Of a stretch of 64,000 bases of DNA, positions 18,291 to 27,669 are shown one piece after another (the stretch's first letter is position 1; every line of letters starts with the position of its first letter). The notes under the pieces are model-generated. The model was not told the DNA's origin and did no database searches. It worked only from the letters and a program-made list of their open reading frames with translations. This DNA is from JAGVSZ01 sp963747775. Lineage in GTDB: Bacteria; Pseudomonadota; Gammaproteobacteria; Burkholderiales; SG8-39. The stretch covers positions 431,625 to 495,624 of the forward strand of contig CAVVGT010000004.1 of assembly GCA_963747775.1 (NCBI GenBank), in the 5' to 3' direction. The translations under genes and the position numbers were made by a program.

Positions 18291-19256
18291 CTAGCGATGC
18301 CGGGCGCGCTCGCGGATGAGCGCGTCGATGCCGTCGATCGTCGGCGTCGGCACGCCGACCTTGCGCCCGAGCTCGCTCACCGCGGTCACGATCGCGTCGA
18401 TCTCGAGCGGCCGGCCTCGCTCGAGGTCCTGGAGCATCGACACCTTAACGTCGCCCAGCTTGCGCGCCAGCGCAAAGCGCTCGTCCAGCGACACGGTCAT
18501 GCGGCAGCCGTGCGCCTCGGCGACCGCGATGCCCTCGAGCATCATCCGCCGGATCAGCTCGATCAGCGCCGGGTTGGCGTTGATATCGCTCATCAGCGCC
18601 CCGGTCAGGGTCGCGACCGGGTTGTACGAAGTGTTGCCGACGAGCTTCGTCCAGAGATCGTCGCGAATGCGCGCGGTCACCGGGGCCTTCAGCCCCGCCG
18701 ACTCGATCGCCGCGGCCAGCGCCACGACCCGCGGCGTCACGCGGCCGTCGATCTCGCCAAGGATGAACGCGCCGACGCTCGTGTGATGCACCATGCCCGG
18801 CGCGACAACCTCCGCCGAGCCGTGCACGACGCAGCCGACGAGGTGTTTCGAATCGATCGCCCGCACCATCTCGCCGCCCGGATCGAGGCACTCGACCGGC
18901 AGGCCGTCGAACTTTCCCCCGGCGCGGCAAAAGTACCACCACGGGATGCCGTTGATCGCCGTGACGACCGCGGTGTCGGGCGTGAGCAGCCCGGCGATGC
19001 GCGTCAGCATCGGCCCGATCGAGTGGGCCTTGAGCGCGATCACCACGACGTCCTGGGGGCCGAAGTCGGTCGGGTCTTCCGCCGCAGGCAGCCGCGTGCT
19101 GCGCACGCCGGCGTCGTTCCGGATCGCGAGGCCTTTGTCGCGGATCGCCGCGAGATGCGCGCCGCGGGCCACGAGGCTGACCTCGTGGCCCGCGTCCGCG
19201 AGCCGCGCGCCGAGCAGGCCACCGATCGCTCCCGCACCGACGATACAGAGCTTCAT
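18291..19256 (-). CDS. Ketopantoate reductase family (PanE/ApbA-like) oxidoreductase
   Basis: 321-residue NAD(P)-dependent dehydrogenase. The Rossmann motif is MKLCIVGAGAIGGLLGARLA. Conserved KLVGNTSYNPVATLTGALM (active-site Lys/Asn) and a C-terminal helical domain follow. Its start overlaps the stop of the hydrolase gene (ATGA). In this cluster it likely reduces a 2-oxo acid intermediate rather than acting in pantothenate synthesis, but that is inference. Confidence 0.88.
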   Translation of the reverse strand: MKLCIVGAGAIGGLLGARLADAGHEVSLVARGAHLAAIRDKGLAIRNDAGVRSTRLPAAEDPTDFGPQDVVVIALKAHSIGPMLTRIAGLLTPDTAVVTAINGIPWWYFCRAGGKFDGLPVECLDPGGEMVRAIDSKHLVGCVVHGSAEVVAPGMVHHTSVGAFILGEIDGRVTPRVVALAAAIESAGLKAPVTARIRDDLWTKLVGNTSYNPVATLTGALMSDINANPALIELIRRMMLEGIAVAEAHGCRMTVSLDERFALARKLGDVKVSMLQDLERGRPLEIDAIVTAVSELGRKVGVPTPTIDGIDALIRERARHR

Positions 19257-20374
19257 AGCGCACGCATCCAGGCCGCCATGTCGTCGGCCACCTGCTCGAC
19301 GAGCTCCGGCTGGCCGGAGAGATAGTGATTGCCGCCTTTCACGTCGACGTTGCGAATGCGGCCCCGCGCGGCCTCGAGCCACGCCTCTCGCGTGCTGGGA
19401 AAGGTCGACGCGTCGGCCGTATAGGTGAACAGCAGTACCGGCACGGACGTCTTCGCGAGATTCGCGGGCCCGTCGGCGCGCGAGCCCGAGGACCATTGCG
19501 ACAGGAACGCGCGCAAGCTCGTGTAGCGAGCCATTGCGTTGGCGGCGTAGTTCACCTGCTTCGCATCGCCCCAGATCGATCCGGCCGGACGGTCGTTCGG
19601 GTCGAGCGCGAGATCGAGGCAACGCGGCTCGGCGTGCGTGCGGTACACGACGAACGCCTGGTCCTGGGGGCCCGTCGGGTTGGCGCGGAGGAGTCGCAGC
19701 CGCGACCACACCCAGTGCTCGATCCGGTCGCGCCGGCGCCGCTGGCCGGCTTTGAAGCGCTCCAGGAACTCCGGAGAGTACGGCGGCCCGTTCCGCACGT
19801 CGTACGGGTCGAGCGCGGGATCGGCGCTCACCGGATCCGCTTCATCGATCACCGACGGGTCGATCCACTCGAGAAAGAGCCGCGACCGGCCGAGGTGCGC
19901 GCCGCACAGCGCGATGCCGTCCACGCGCGGGAAGTCGGACGCGTCGAGCCCCGACGAATCGCCGTCGACCAAGCGCGTCGCGTCGAAGCCCTCCGCCTGC
20001 GCCTGGTAGTACGCCGCCAGCGACGCCCCGCCGGAGTTCCCGATCAGCGCGATGCGCTCGTACCCGAGGTCGCGCAGGAACTTCACGCCGGCGCCGAGGT
20101 CCTGGATCACGCGCTCCATGACCAGCATCGTGTCGTTGTTGACGAAGCGCGAGTTCAGGCCCATGCACGTGACGCCGCGCTGCGCGAGCGGCGCGACGAG
20201 ATAGTGGCCCATGAAGTTCGACGTCGTGTGCATCACGATCGCCGCGACGCGCTTCGGACCGGCGGCCTCCATGTAGGCCCCGTAGACGCGCGGGCGGAGC
20301 ATCGCGAGCCCGGACTGGCTCTCCATCGCCGCGCCGGGCTTGACGTCGATCACCGCGAGCTTGAGTTCGGACAC
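19253..20374 (-). CDS. Alpha/beta hydrolase
   Basis: 373-residue protein with an alpha/beta-hydrolase fold. The nucleophile elbow is ALIGNSGGASLAAYYQ (GNSGG, Ser), and a C-terminal KGGNHYLSGQPEL provides the likely catalytic His. Probably hydrolyses an ester or C-C bond in the catabolic pathway. The start is uncertain: GTG 20,374 (MSELKLAVIDVKPG) fits length, but a downstream ATG at MESQSGLAML is possible and neither has a strong ribosome site. Translationally coupled to the PanE-like gene. Confidence 0.8.
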   Translation of the reverse strand: MSELKLAVIDVKPGAAMESQSGLAMLRPRVYGAYMEAAGPKRVAAIVMHTTSNFMGHYLVAPLAQRGVTCMGLNSRFVNNDTMLVMERVIQDLGAGVKFLRDLGYERIALIGNSGGASLAAYYQAQAEGFDATRLVDGDSSGLDASDFPRVDGIALCGAHLGRSRLFLEWIDPSVIDEADPVSADPALDPYDVRNGPPYSPEFLERFKAGQRRRRDRIEHWVWSRLRLLRANPTGPQDQAFVVYRTHAEPRCLDLALDPNDRPAGSIWGDAKQVNYAANAMARYTSLRAFLSQWSSGSRADGPANLAKTSVPVLLFTYTADASTFPSTREAWLEAARGRIRNVDVKGGNHYLSGQPELVEQVADDMAAWMRAL

Positions 20375-20415
20375 GATCCGTCGCGGTTCGGTACGGGTCC
20401 CGTCGCCCGGAGGAG

Positions 20416-20958
20416 TCAGGCCTTGACGACGCCGAGTGTCCCGCCCCGCCGGCGCTCGGCCTTCTCGCGCGTCCAGTCCGCGCACTCCTCGTGCGCGCTG
20501 CGTTCCTTCTTCGCGACGTAGGCATCGGGCCCCGTGTACGCCGTGAGCTCCAGACGGATGCCGTTCGGGTCGAAGAAGTAGATCGACTGGATGAAGTGAT
20601 GATCGGTCACGCCCAGCACGCTCACGCCCGCCGACTCCAGCCGCCGCTTGGCCTCCTCGACCGCACCGATCGAGTCCACGCGCAGCGCGATGTGGTTCAC
20701 CCACGCGGGCGTGTTCGGGCTCGGCTCCGACGCGGCGTCGTCGCCCAGATCGAAGAACGCGAGGTACGAGCCGTCGCGCATGCGGAAGAAGATGTGGACG
20801 TACGGGCAGTACTCGCCAGTCGACGGGACGTTGTCGGCGCGGATCACGTGCACCAGCGGCAGACCGAGCACGTCCTCGTAGAAGCGCCGGGTCTCCTCGG
20901 CGTCGCGGCAGCGGTACGCCCAGTGGTGCAGGCCGTGGATCGGGACGAAATCGGACAT
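20416..20958 (-). CDS. VOC-superfamily (glyoxalase/extradiol dioxygenase-like) protein
   Basis: 180-residue protein with two beta-alpha-beta-beta-beta modules. Metal-ligand pattern: HGLHHWAYRCRDAEETRRFY (His), VNHIALRVDS (His) and GIRLELTAYT (Glu), consistent with an iron- or zinc-dependent lyase or dioxygenase. It is the first gene of the minus-strand run, 41 bp before the hydrolase, so a ring-cleavage-like or isomerase step is possible. Confidence 0.85.
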   Translation of the reverse strand: MSDFVPIHGLHHWAYRCRDAEETRRFYEDVLGLPLVHVIRADNVPSTGEYCPYVHIFFRMRDGSYLAFFDLGDDAASEPSPNTPAWVNHIALRVDSIGAVEEAKRRLESAGVSVLGVTDHHFIQSIYFFDPNGIRLELTAYTGPDAYVAKKERSAHEECADWTREKAERRRGGTLGVVKA

Positions 20959-21134
20959 GGCGGCGACTCACGCAAGCGGGAGCCCCAAGTGTGCCGTAAA
21001 TCGGTGGGTGCGTGCCGCTGCCCCGGGACGCGCCGGCGCGGTCTCGCGTCCGGGGGCCTACAGTGCAGTTCGGCCGGTTTCGGGCCGCACTCGACGGCAT
21101 CTGGAACGTCGGGCTCGTTTACAATTCAGCCCCC

Positions 21135-23609
21135 ATGGCACGCCGTACCCGTTCCGCGTCCGTGTTCCATCAGGGCCCCGTCCTCCGGGTGCTCAAGGGG
21201 CTTGCGGCGTGCGGCGTCGGGGTCGGCCTGGCGGCGCTGCTTGCGCAGACGACGCTTTTCGACCGCCTGAACGGCTGGATCCATGACGCTGCGCAGCGCA
21301 GCTTCAGCCAGGCGATCGACGTCGAGCAGGTCGTCGTGTTCTCGCTCGACGAGGAGTCGCTGGGGCGGGTGCTCGATCCCGCCGCCCCCTGGAAGACGGA
21401 GCGGGAAGCGTATGCGCACGTGATGCGCTACCTCGAGAGCCACGGCGTGCGGGCGGTCGCGTTTCAGACGGTGCTCGCCGACGAGCACCCGGGTGACGAG
21501 GCGCTCGCCGCGACCCTCAGCCGTACCAGCGTGCTCGCCGCCGCCGGCCTCACGGTGCCGCTGAACCCCACGCCCGCCTATCAGCGACAGCTCGCCGCAA
21601 AGGCGGTTGTGCGCACCACGCTCGGACAGGATGGAGAGCCACGCGTCCCGTACTTCGGCTGGGCGCACGTGAAGCTGCCCGGCGAACGGCTCACGCGCGA
21701 CAGCGCAGCCGCGATCGGCGTCGTGAACGTGATCCCGGACGACGACGGCGTGCTCCGCCGCATCAGGCTGTTTCACGGCGCGCAGGGTTACCTGATCCCG
21801 AGCCTGCCGGTCGCGGTGCTCGCCGCAGTCGACCCGGTGCTGTCGCCGCCGCGCGTCGTGGGTGAGGCGCTGCAGGTGCGTCGCGGCTGGATCCCGATGG
21901 GCGCCAAGGGCGACGTCGCGCTGCGCTTTCCGCGCAATGCCGACGACGTGCGGGTCATCCCGTTCTACGAGCTCGCGCTGGCGGCGCGCGGGGTGCCGGG
22001 CTCGGCGTGGGTTGCGCGCGATGTTGCGGGCAAGGCGGCGTTCATCGGGAGGACTGACGGGTCGCTCGGCGACCAGGTGTATACGCCGGTGGGTCGCATG
22101 TCGAGCCTCGAGTTCGCCGCCGTGGCCTACGCGGCGCTCGCGGCGGGCCAGGTGCTCGCCCCCGCATCGATGGCGCTCGACGGTGCGTTGCTGGCGGTCG
22201 CGTTGTTCATCCCGCTGCTGCTCCTGTGGCGCGGCGTGGAGGCGAGCGGACGCACCTACCTGATCGGATTCATCGTGATGCCGTTCGCGCTGGCGGCCAC
22301 CGGCATCGCGCTCTACGTGTTCGGCTTCCAGTCGCGCTGGCTGTTCGCCACGACAGCAGGGGCGGCGACCCTTGCAGTCGTTGCCTCCCTGTGGCTGTAC
22401 CTTCTGACCGACGAGCGGCGCAGGCTGCGTTACGAAACGCTCGCGGCACGCGAGGCGAACCGGCTCAAGACCGAGTTCCTCAACCACCTCACGCACGAGC
22501 TGCGCACGCCGCTCACGGCAATCACCGGGTTCAACAAGCTGAACCAGTTCACCGACGATCTCGGCCGTGACGCGCGGATTCAAAACAGCGAGACGATCGG
22601 CCGCAACTGCGAGCACCTGCTGCAGCTCATCAACAACCACCTCGACCTCGCCAAGATCGAGGCCGGCGCGCTCATCATCACGCCGGCGCCCGAGAGCCCC
22701 GAGCAACTGTGCCGCGACGCGGTCGCGACGATGATGCCCTCGGCGGAGGAAAAGCGCGTCCGGCTGCGCTTCACGCGCGCCACCGAGCTGCCGCCCGCGC
22801 TCATGCTCGACGGCGCGCGGGTGCGGCAGGTGCTCATCAATCTGCTCGGCAACGCACTCAAGTTCACGCAGGCGGGCTCGGTGGAGCTCACCGTCTCGTG
22901 GCATGTCGCGGCGCTGGTGCTCGAGGTGCGCGATACCGGACCGGGCATTCCGGACGACGCGATCGCACGCATCTTCGAACCGTTCGAGCAGGCGGACTCG
23001 AGCATCGCGCAGCGATTCGGCGGAACCGGGCTCGGCCTGGCGATCACGCGCACCCTCGTCGACCTGATGGGCGGCACGATCGACGTGGCCTCCCGGCCCG
23101 GAATCGGTTCGACCTTTATCGTGCGGCTGCCCGCCGAAACCGCGGCCCGTCCGCAAACCGTGCGGCCGATCACCGAAGCGATCGCAGCGCGCGAATCCCT
23201 AGACGGTCGCGTGCTGGTGGCCGAGGACAACGAGGATATCCGCGGGCTGGTCGAGATCCTGCTTGCGAAGCTTGGCGTCGAGACGAGCTCGGTCGCGAAC
23301 GGCCTGTCCGCCGTCGAGGCGGCGCTCGCCGGGCGCTTCGACGCGGTGCTGATCGACCTCGAGATGCCGGTCATGAACGGGTACGAGGCGGTGCACGTGC
23401 TGCGCACGCGCAACTACACCGGCTCGATCCTCGCGCTGACTGCGCACACCACGGGCCCGGAGGTCGAGCGGGCGCGCGCCGCCGGATGCGACGGGGTGGT
23501 GACCAAGCCGGTGTCGCTGGAGTCGCTGCGCGCCGCGCTGCGGCCGATCCTGCGCGACTCGCGGCGGGCCCAGGGCGCGCTGCGCGCCGGCGACGGGGCC
23601 AGACGTTAG
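21135..23609 (+). CDS. CHASE2 hybrid histidine kinase with receiver domain
   Basis: 824-residue sensor. Order: an N-terminal membrane helix (about residues 17-38); an extracytoplasmic CHASE2 sensor domain (about 40-330, including QVVVFSLDEESLGRVLDP); three membrane helices (about 335-430); a HisKA dimerisation domain with H-box FLNHLTHELRTPLTAITGFN; a HATPase domain with RQVLINLLGNALKFT, LEVRDTGPGIPDDAIARIF and GGTGLGLAITRTLVDLMGG; and a C-terminal receiver with VLVAEDNEDIRGLVEILLAK and the phospho-acceptor Asp in AVLIDLEMPVMNGYEAV. ATG 21,135 is preceded by a TACAAT -10-like element. The signal is unknown. The following HPt and response-regulator genes complete a phosphorelay. Confidence 0.93.
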   Translation: MARRTRSASVFHQGPVLRVLKGLAACGVGVGLAALLAQTTLFDRLNGWIHDAAQRSFSQAIDVEQVVVFSLDEESLGRVLDPAAPWKTEREAYAHVMRYLESHGVRAVAFQTVLADEHPGDEALAATLSRTSVLAAAGLTVPLNPTPAYQRQLAAKAVVRTTLGQDGEPRVPYFGWAHVKLPGERLTRDSAAAIGVVNVIPDDDGVLRRIRLFHGAQGYLIPSLPVAVLAAVDPVLSPPRVVGEALQVRRGWIPMGAKGDVALRFPRNADDVRVIPFYELALAARGVPGSAWVARDVAGKAAFIGRTDGSLGDQVYTPVGRMSSLEFAAVAYAALAAGQVLAPASMALDGALLAVALFIPLLLLWRGVEASGRTYLIGFIVMPFALAATGIALYVFGFQSRWLFATTAGAATLAVVASLWLYLLTDERRRLRYETLAAREANRLKTEFLNHLTHELRTPLTAITGFNKLNQFTDDLGRDARIQNSETIGRNCEHLLQLINNHLDLAKIEAGALIITPAPESPEQLCRDAVATMMPSAEEKRVRLRFTRATELPPALMLDGARVRQVLINLLGNALKFTQAGSVELTVSWHVAALVLEVRDTGPGIPDDAIARIFEPFEQADSSIAQRFGGTGLGLAITRTLVDLMGGTIDVASRPGIGSTFIVRLPAETAARPQTVRPITEAIAARESLDGRVLVAEDNEDIRGLVEILLAKLGVETSSVANGLSAVEAALAGRFDAVLIDLEMPVMNGYEAVHVLRTRNYTGSILALTAHTTGPEVERARAAGCDGVVTKPVSLESLRAALRPILRDSRRAQGALRAGDGARR

Positions 23610-23677
23610 CGCGAAGGCGCGGCTGGAGCGGACATAGTTCCGCGCCGGGCGACCCTCGGCTCCGTACAATTGGTTTG

Positions 23678-23983
23678 ATGGAGACCGTACGCCATAGCGT
23701 CCAGGTCGCCGGTGAGCTGCGCGATCTCATCCCGCGCTTCCTCGCCAACCGCCGCATCGAGGTCGAGCAGTTGCGGAATGCGGTGGCGCACGGCGATCTG
23801 GAGGCCGCACGTCGGATCGGCCACGTGCTGAAGGGCGTGGGGGGCGGTTACGGCTTCGACGAAATCTCCCGGATCGGTGGCGCGATCGAAGGCAGCGTAC
23901 GCGCCGGCGGCCGCGACCTCAAGGAGCTCGCGCGCGAGCTCGCCGACTATCTCGACGGCGTCGAGATCACCTTCACCCCATGA
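23678..23983 (+). CDS. Histidine phosphotransfer (HPt) protein
   Basis: 101-residue stand-alone HPt protein with phospho-accepting His in ARRIGHVLKGVGGGYGFDEI (about residue 50). It would relay phosphate from the hybrid kinase receiver to the following response regulator. The ATG overlaps nothing upstream but has a TACAAT element 14 bp before it. Its stop overlaps the next start (ATGA), so the two are coupled. Confidence 0.85.
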   Translation: METVRHSVQVAGELRDLIPRFLANRRIEVEQLRNAVAHGDLEAARRIGHVLKGVGGGYGFDEISRIGGAIEGSVRAGGRDLKELARELADYLDGVEITFTP

Positions 23984-24708
23984 TGCGCATCGCAATCGTC
24001 GAAGACGACGTCTCCCAGGCCGATCTCGTACGGATCTGGCTGGTCGGCGCCGGGCACGCGTGCCACACGTTCAGCCGCGGGCGCGACTTCATGCGCGTGA
24101 TGACCCGCGACAGCTTCGATCTGCTCGTCCTCGACTGGGAGCTGCCCGACGTCAACGGCGACGCCATTCTCAATTGGGTGCGCGCGAACGTGCGCGAGCC
24201 GATCCCGATCCTCTTCACCACCGCGCGCGATTCGGAGGCCGACATTGTCCAGGCGCTCAAGGCCGGCGCCGACGACTACCTGGTCAAGCCGCTGCGCAAG
24301 CAGGAGCTGCTCGCGCGCGTCGAAGCCCTGGGCCGGCGCGCCCGGCCGAAGCCGCGCGCCGCGGAGCACCTGCGCGTGGGCGAGTTCGATGTGGACGTCG
24401 ATCGGCGCGTGGTGACTCGCCACGGCGTGGAGATGGACCTGACCCAGAAGGACTTCGACCTCGCGGTGTTCCTGTTCCGCAACGTGGGAAACCTGGTCTC
24501 GCGCGGCCACATCCTCGAGTCGGTGTGGGGTCGGACGTCGGATCTCAACACACGCACGGTCGACACGCATGTCAGCCGGTTGCGTTCCAAACTCGGCCTG
24601 GTACCCGAAAACGGCTGGAAGCTCACCGCGGTCTATCAGCACGGTTACCGTCTCGAGCAGATCGCGCCCGAGGCGAACTCGAACGGCGTCCGGTCTCCGA
24701 CGGTTTGA
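23980..24708 (+). CDS. OmpR/PhoB-family response regulator
   Basis: 242-residue regulator: receiver domain with acidic pocket IAIVEDDVSQAD and phospho-Asp in LLVLDWELPDVNG, Thr and Lys in FTTARDS and DDYLVKPLRKQ, then a winged-helix DNA-binding domain (RTVDTHVSRLRSKLGLVPEN). Output of the CHASE2 kinase-HPt relay. Last gene of the cluster; about 240 bp of non-coding sequence follows. Confidence 0.92.
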   Translation: MMRIAIVEDDVSQADLVRIWLVGAGHACHTFSRGRDFMRVMTRDSFDLLVLDWELPDVNGDAILNWVRANVREPIPILFTTARDSEADIVQALKAGADDYLVKPLRKQELLARVEALGRRARPKPRAAEHLRVGEFDVDVDRRVVTRHGVEMDLTQKDFDLAVFLFRNVGNLVSRGHILESVWGRTSDLNTRTVDTHVSRLRSKLGLVPENGWKLTAVYQHGYRLEQIAPEANSNGVRSPTV

Positions 24709-24948
24709 CCGGCGTCGGCCGCGCTGCGGCCAGGGCCGCCGAGCTGGCGTCGGAAAGTGAATCGACCCCTGCGCCGTTTCTGGCTCGTCCAGTAGCGGCC
24801 TATCGAATCCGCCGCAGAAAAATCCGCCGGTCACCCTCTCCACGAAGCGAAGCGCTGTGAGCCGCTGACTTACATATGCGGCCTCAGCGCTCCGGCAATC
24901 AGCGGCGCCGAGGCTCGCTCGAGTGAGACGCCATGGGAACTCAGCGGC

Positions 24949-25182
24949 TCACGAGTAGGTCCACTCGCGACCGACCGAACCACTCGAGTCCAGCACGCGC
25001 AGCGTGCTTGGAGCGTTTGCGGCCGCCCACGCTTTTCCGTAGTTGATCGCGAGGCGCCGGTCGATAAACTGATGCGACTTCTCCACGTCGCTGATCTTGA
25101 CCTCCCAAAAATGCTTCGTGGTCGGCTGTACCAGGATCGTCTTCTGCGCCTGGATCCCCATCCGGATGAGTCTGGTCGCCAC
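24949..25182 (-). CDS. 77-residue protein, DUF2188-like (paralogue A)
   Basis: Unknown small protein starting (GTG) MATRLIRMGIQAQKTILVQP with GGGGGTGG before the start. The core KHFWEVKISDVEKSHQFIDR, then GKAWAAANAPSTLRVLDSSG, ending REWTYS, resembles the beta-rich DUF2188 pattern (W near the start, a periodic helix, and a DGxV-E-type end), though that family call is tentative. It is divergently transcribed from a same-length relative at 25,567 with about 38% identical positions over the core. Confidence 0.55.
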   Translation of the reverse strand: MATRLIRMGIQAQKTILVQPTTKHFWEVKISDVEKSHQFIDRRLAINYGKAWAAANAPSTLRVLDSSGSVGREWTYS

Positions 25183-25566
25183 GTCCCACCCCCTTTCGGA
25201 ACAGACAATCCAAGCAGTGGTCCTAGCGCGCCTCGGTCTCACGCCATCACCGCTAGCGTGAAGGCTGCGCGATCAACGCCGAGAGACCGAGGGTCTTACG
25301 CTCTTACGCGCCAGGTGCCGAGAACTATGCGCCCGCAGGTGGAGCCGGAGTGTGAACATTTGTTATGTGTTCAATGTTTTCACCCGCTACGGCCCTCGTT
25401 TGCATCGGGATGCTTTAGATTCCCAACGTCCGTGACCACGAGGTACGGCCCGCTGCTGGGATCTGCGCTGACGCCTAGTCACGCCGGCTCAGTCGTTCGG
25501 TCGATGGTCACTACGGCGATTCCCGTTTACCGTAAAGCGTCGGCAACGGAACGTTGAGGAGAAGCG
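25183..25566. other. 384-bp divergent intergenic region
   Basis: Lies between the starts of the two 77-residue paralogues. No ORF with a ribosome site is seen. It contains GGAGAAGCG directly before the plus-strand gene and should hold both promoters. No clear -35/-10 pair or palindrome was recognised. Confidence 0.4.
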
Positions 25567-25800
25567 ATGCAGACATCGGCCACACGAGCAGCGCGTCGGC
25601 AGCCCGTAATGGTGCTCGTGCAATCGGCGCAACGGCACCGCTGGGAAGTCGCAGTGGAGCACCGTGAGACATCGCAATTCTTCACCGACCGGGACCTCGC
25701 GCTCAGCTACGCGCAGATTTGGGCTTCGGTGAACCGACCGAGCATGGTGCGTGTTTACGGTACGAGTGGCACCGTCGAGCACGAGTGGGCGTTCGGTTAG
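25567..25800 (+). CDS. 77-residue protein, DUF2188-like (paralogue B)
   Basis: Unknown small protein MQTSATRAARRQPVMVLVQS. Shared core with paralogue A: HRWEVAVEHRETSQFFTDRD, ALSYAQIWASVNRPSMVRVY and GTSGTVEHEWAFG. GGAGAAGCG precedes its ATG. The invariant W at about residue 27, the aspartate-rich loop and the E-W near the end are kept in both copies, indicating a common fold rather than chance. Confidence 0.6.
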   Translation: MQTSATRAARRQPVMVLVQSAQRHRWEVAVEHRETSQFFTDRDLALSYAQIWASVNRPSMVRVYGTSGTVEHEWAFG

Positions 25801-25932
25801 TCACACCGGCCGCCGGGATCAGCGCTTCGATTCGCCTACGGCTTCGCTACACGCCGATCCCCGTAATGCTCCGTACACCATGCCCTGGAACGCTAACGGA
25901 TTAGCATTCCATCCAACAGGCATCAGGTTCGA

Positions 25933-26220
25933 TCACGTTTCATGCCCAGATGGATTGTCCGAAATATTCCATCGCACCCAATCCAGCGAGCCCAGTTGCA
26001 TGGCGAGCGCGTCCTCAAGAGCTCGGGTCGCTTCCGCCAATGAAGGCCCCCGAGCCCAGACGGTATGCTTTGCTGTCGTCCCGGACGGCAGTGATATAGC
26101 GGGATCAGGGTGGTCGAAGGCGCGGGCCATGCAGACGACAACGCCCGTCCAGTCCCGTTCGGCGAGCGCTGAGATCGTGTAGTTGCCGGTCGCGCCGATC
26201 ATTGTGGCCACCACGTCCAT
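25933..26220 (-). CDS. Hypothetical protein, about 95 residues
   Basis: Unrecognised protein starting MDVVATMIGATGNYTISALA and ending WNISDNPSGHET. It contains one short hydrophobic segment and a negatively charged C-terminal half. The start at 26,220 is chosen over a TTG seven codons upstream. No neighbours in the same direction form an operon. Coding status rests on ORF length and amino-acid composition. Confidence 0.4.
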   Translation of the reverse strand: MDVVATMIGATGNYTISALAERDWTGVVVCMARAFDHPDPAISLPSGTTAKHTVWARGPSLAEATRALEDALAMQLGSLDWVRWNISDNPSGHET

Positions 26221-26476
26221 GGCAATCTCGTCGCCCTCCAAGTCGAGCCGACCCTAACTGCGGCAGGAACCATTTTAGTGATGCAGTCGTGGTCACTTGG
26301 ACATCCGGATCGTGAACTATTGTCACAGTGGCCTGGAGCCGGAACAGCACCGAAAGGCTTCCGACCCCTTCTGTCCGCGGCTGTCGGTTCTCGCGCGAGC
26401 CTCGGAAGCGGTAGACACTCGCCTCAATAGGGTCGGCGGTACCTATTTGCGAACCGGGGCGCGCTCGAAAGACCGC

Positions 26477-27019
26477 CTAGATGGCCGAACGCGGTACCGC
26501 TCTCTGGACTCGCCGCACTGCAGCGGCGAAATGCGGGAATACTCGCGCCACGTCCTCGGGTACAGTCGTGCCGAATCGAGTGACGAATCCCTCCGCGAGT
26601 CGGGCCATCGAGCTGTCAGCCATCTCGCGCAGGCGAGTGTCGCGCCGATACTTGTCCGCCTCCTCCCCGAGCAGTTCTGCCATCGCGATCGCCCGCAAGA
26701 GGTGTAAGCCGGCGTCGATTCGAGTCCCCGCCGGCTGGCGGCGAATGCCAGCATCCATCATAGCGACACTCCGCTCGACCAAGGTCAGCAGGTCCTCGCC
26801 CCGCTGCAGATGCTGCTTCGCCGCTGTGCTGAGCCCCAGGAGACCGAACTCGGCGCCACGCGGATCGCGGAGGCTGAGAATCGAGCCGGCATCCCCGACG
26901 AATCGGCTGCTTCGCATCAACGCCGTGGCGGCGCTAAGAGTCTCCACGGCAAAGCGCTCGAACATCCGTTCCTCTGCAGGCTCGGGCGTCCGGCGTCGTA
27001 GCAGCATCAACATGGCCAT
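26477..27019 (-). CDS. Hypothetical protein, about 180 residues
   Basis: Predicted all-helical, soluble, alanine- and arginine-rich protein (MAMLMLLRRRTPEPAEERMF at the start). It contains AGLHLLRAIAMAELLGEEAD and a C-terminal TTVPEDVARVFPHFAAAVRR. No domain recognised. It is the longest ORF in the accessory region before the IS elements and lacks same-strand partners close by. Confidence 0.5.
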   Translation of the reverse strand: MAMLMLLRRRTPEPAEERMFERFAVETLSAATALMRSSRFVGDAGSILSLRDPRGAEFGLLGLSTAAKQHLQRGEDLLTLVERSVAMMDAGIRRQPAGTRIDAGLHLLRAIAMAELLGEEADKYRRDTRLREMADSSMARLAEGFVTRFGTTVPEDVARVFPHFAAAVRRVQRAVPRSAI

Positions 27020-27669
27020 CCCCGTGCTGCGCGTCGTTTGTGCCGACCCTTGGCGCGCTGAGGAAAAACACTACGAGGCTCGCCGGACCGGGGCCATAGG
27101 TCGTTCGGCCTAAATGTAGGGAGCCGCGGTCGGTACTCGACGTATAGCGGACACCCCGAAGCTCATCGAAGCGGTAATGTGCCAATGTCCCAGTTGACGC
27201 AGTACGCGATCACGGCGGGTCTGGGGTGGCCAACGAGCGGGACACCCAGCCAGAGGGCACACTCCACGCGAAAGGGAAGCAGAACGCACGCCCATGCTTT
27301 GATGGGCACTCCGCGACCGCATGAACGGCATCACGCTCGTCGAGAGACCTCTTCCCACAGCCTAGCGGTTGGCGGATATGTCTCGCTCTCGACACCTCGA
27401 ACCCTTCGGGCGAGAACTACGCCACGCACGGGACATGACGTTCTTCCTGCGTGCAGCCGCTGTCCACCGTTGGCTCAGAAGCTGCTAGATCCGGCATGGC
27501 CGCCGACTTACGGGGCGAGCCAGGAAAAGGATGTTGAGGAAACGCGTGAAGAAGCTGACCGAGCACGAGCCAAGCGAACGCAGCCGCGTTGAGGGTCGGC
27601 TCGCACTCGAACTTCTTGTTGAGACGCCGATCGAGCAGCGCGAAGAGCTTGTAGGGAGGGGCTATCAAT
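27020..27669. other. 650-bp region without a supported gene
   Basis: Reading frames here are short, arginine/serine-rich and lack ribosome sites. The only landmark is GGGAGGGG at about 27,655 serving the next gene. It may hold the remains of a decayed gene but nothing recognisable. Confidence 0.4.
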
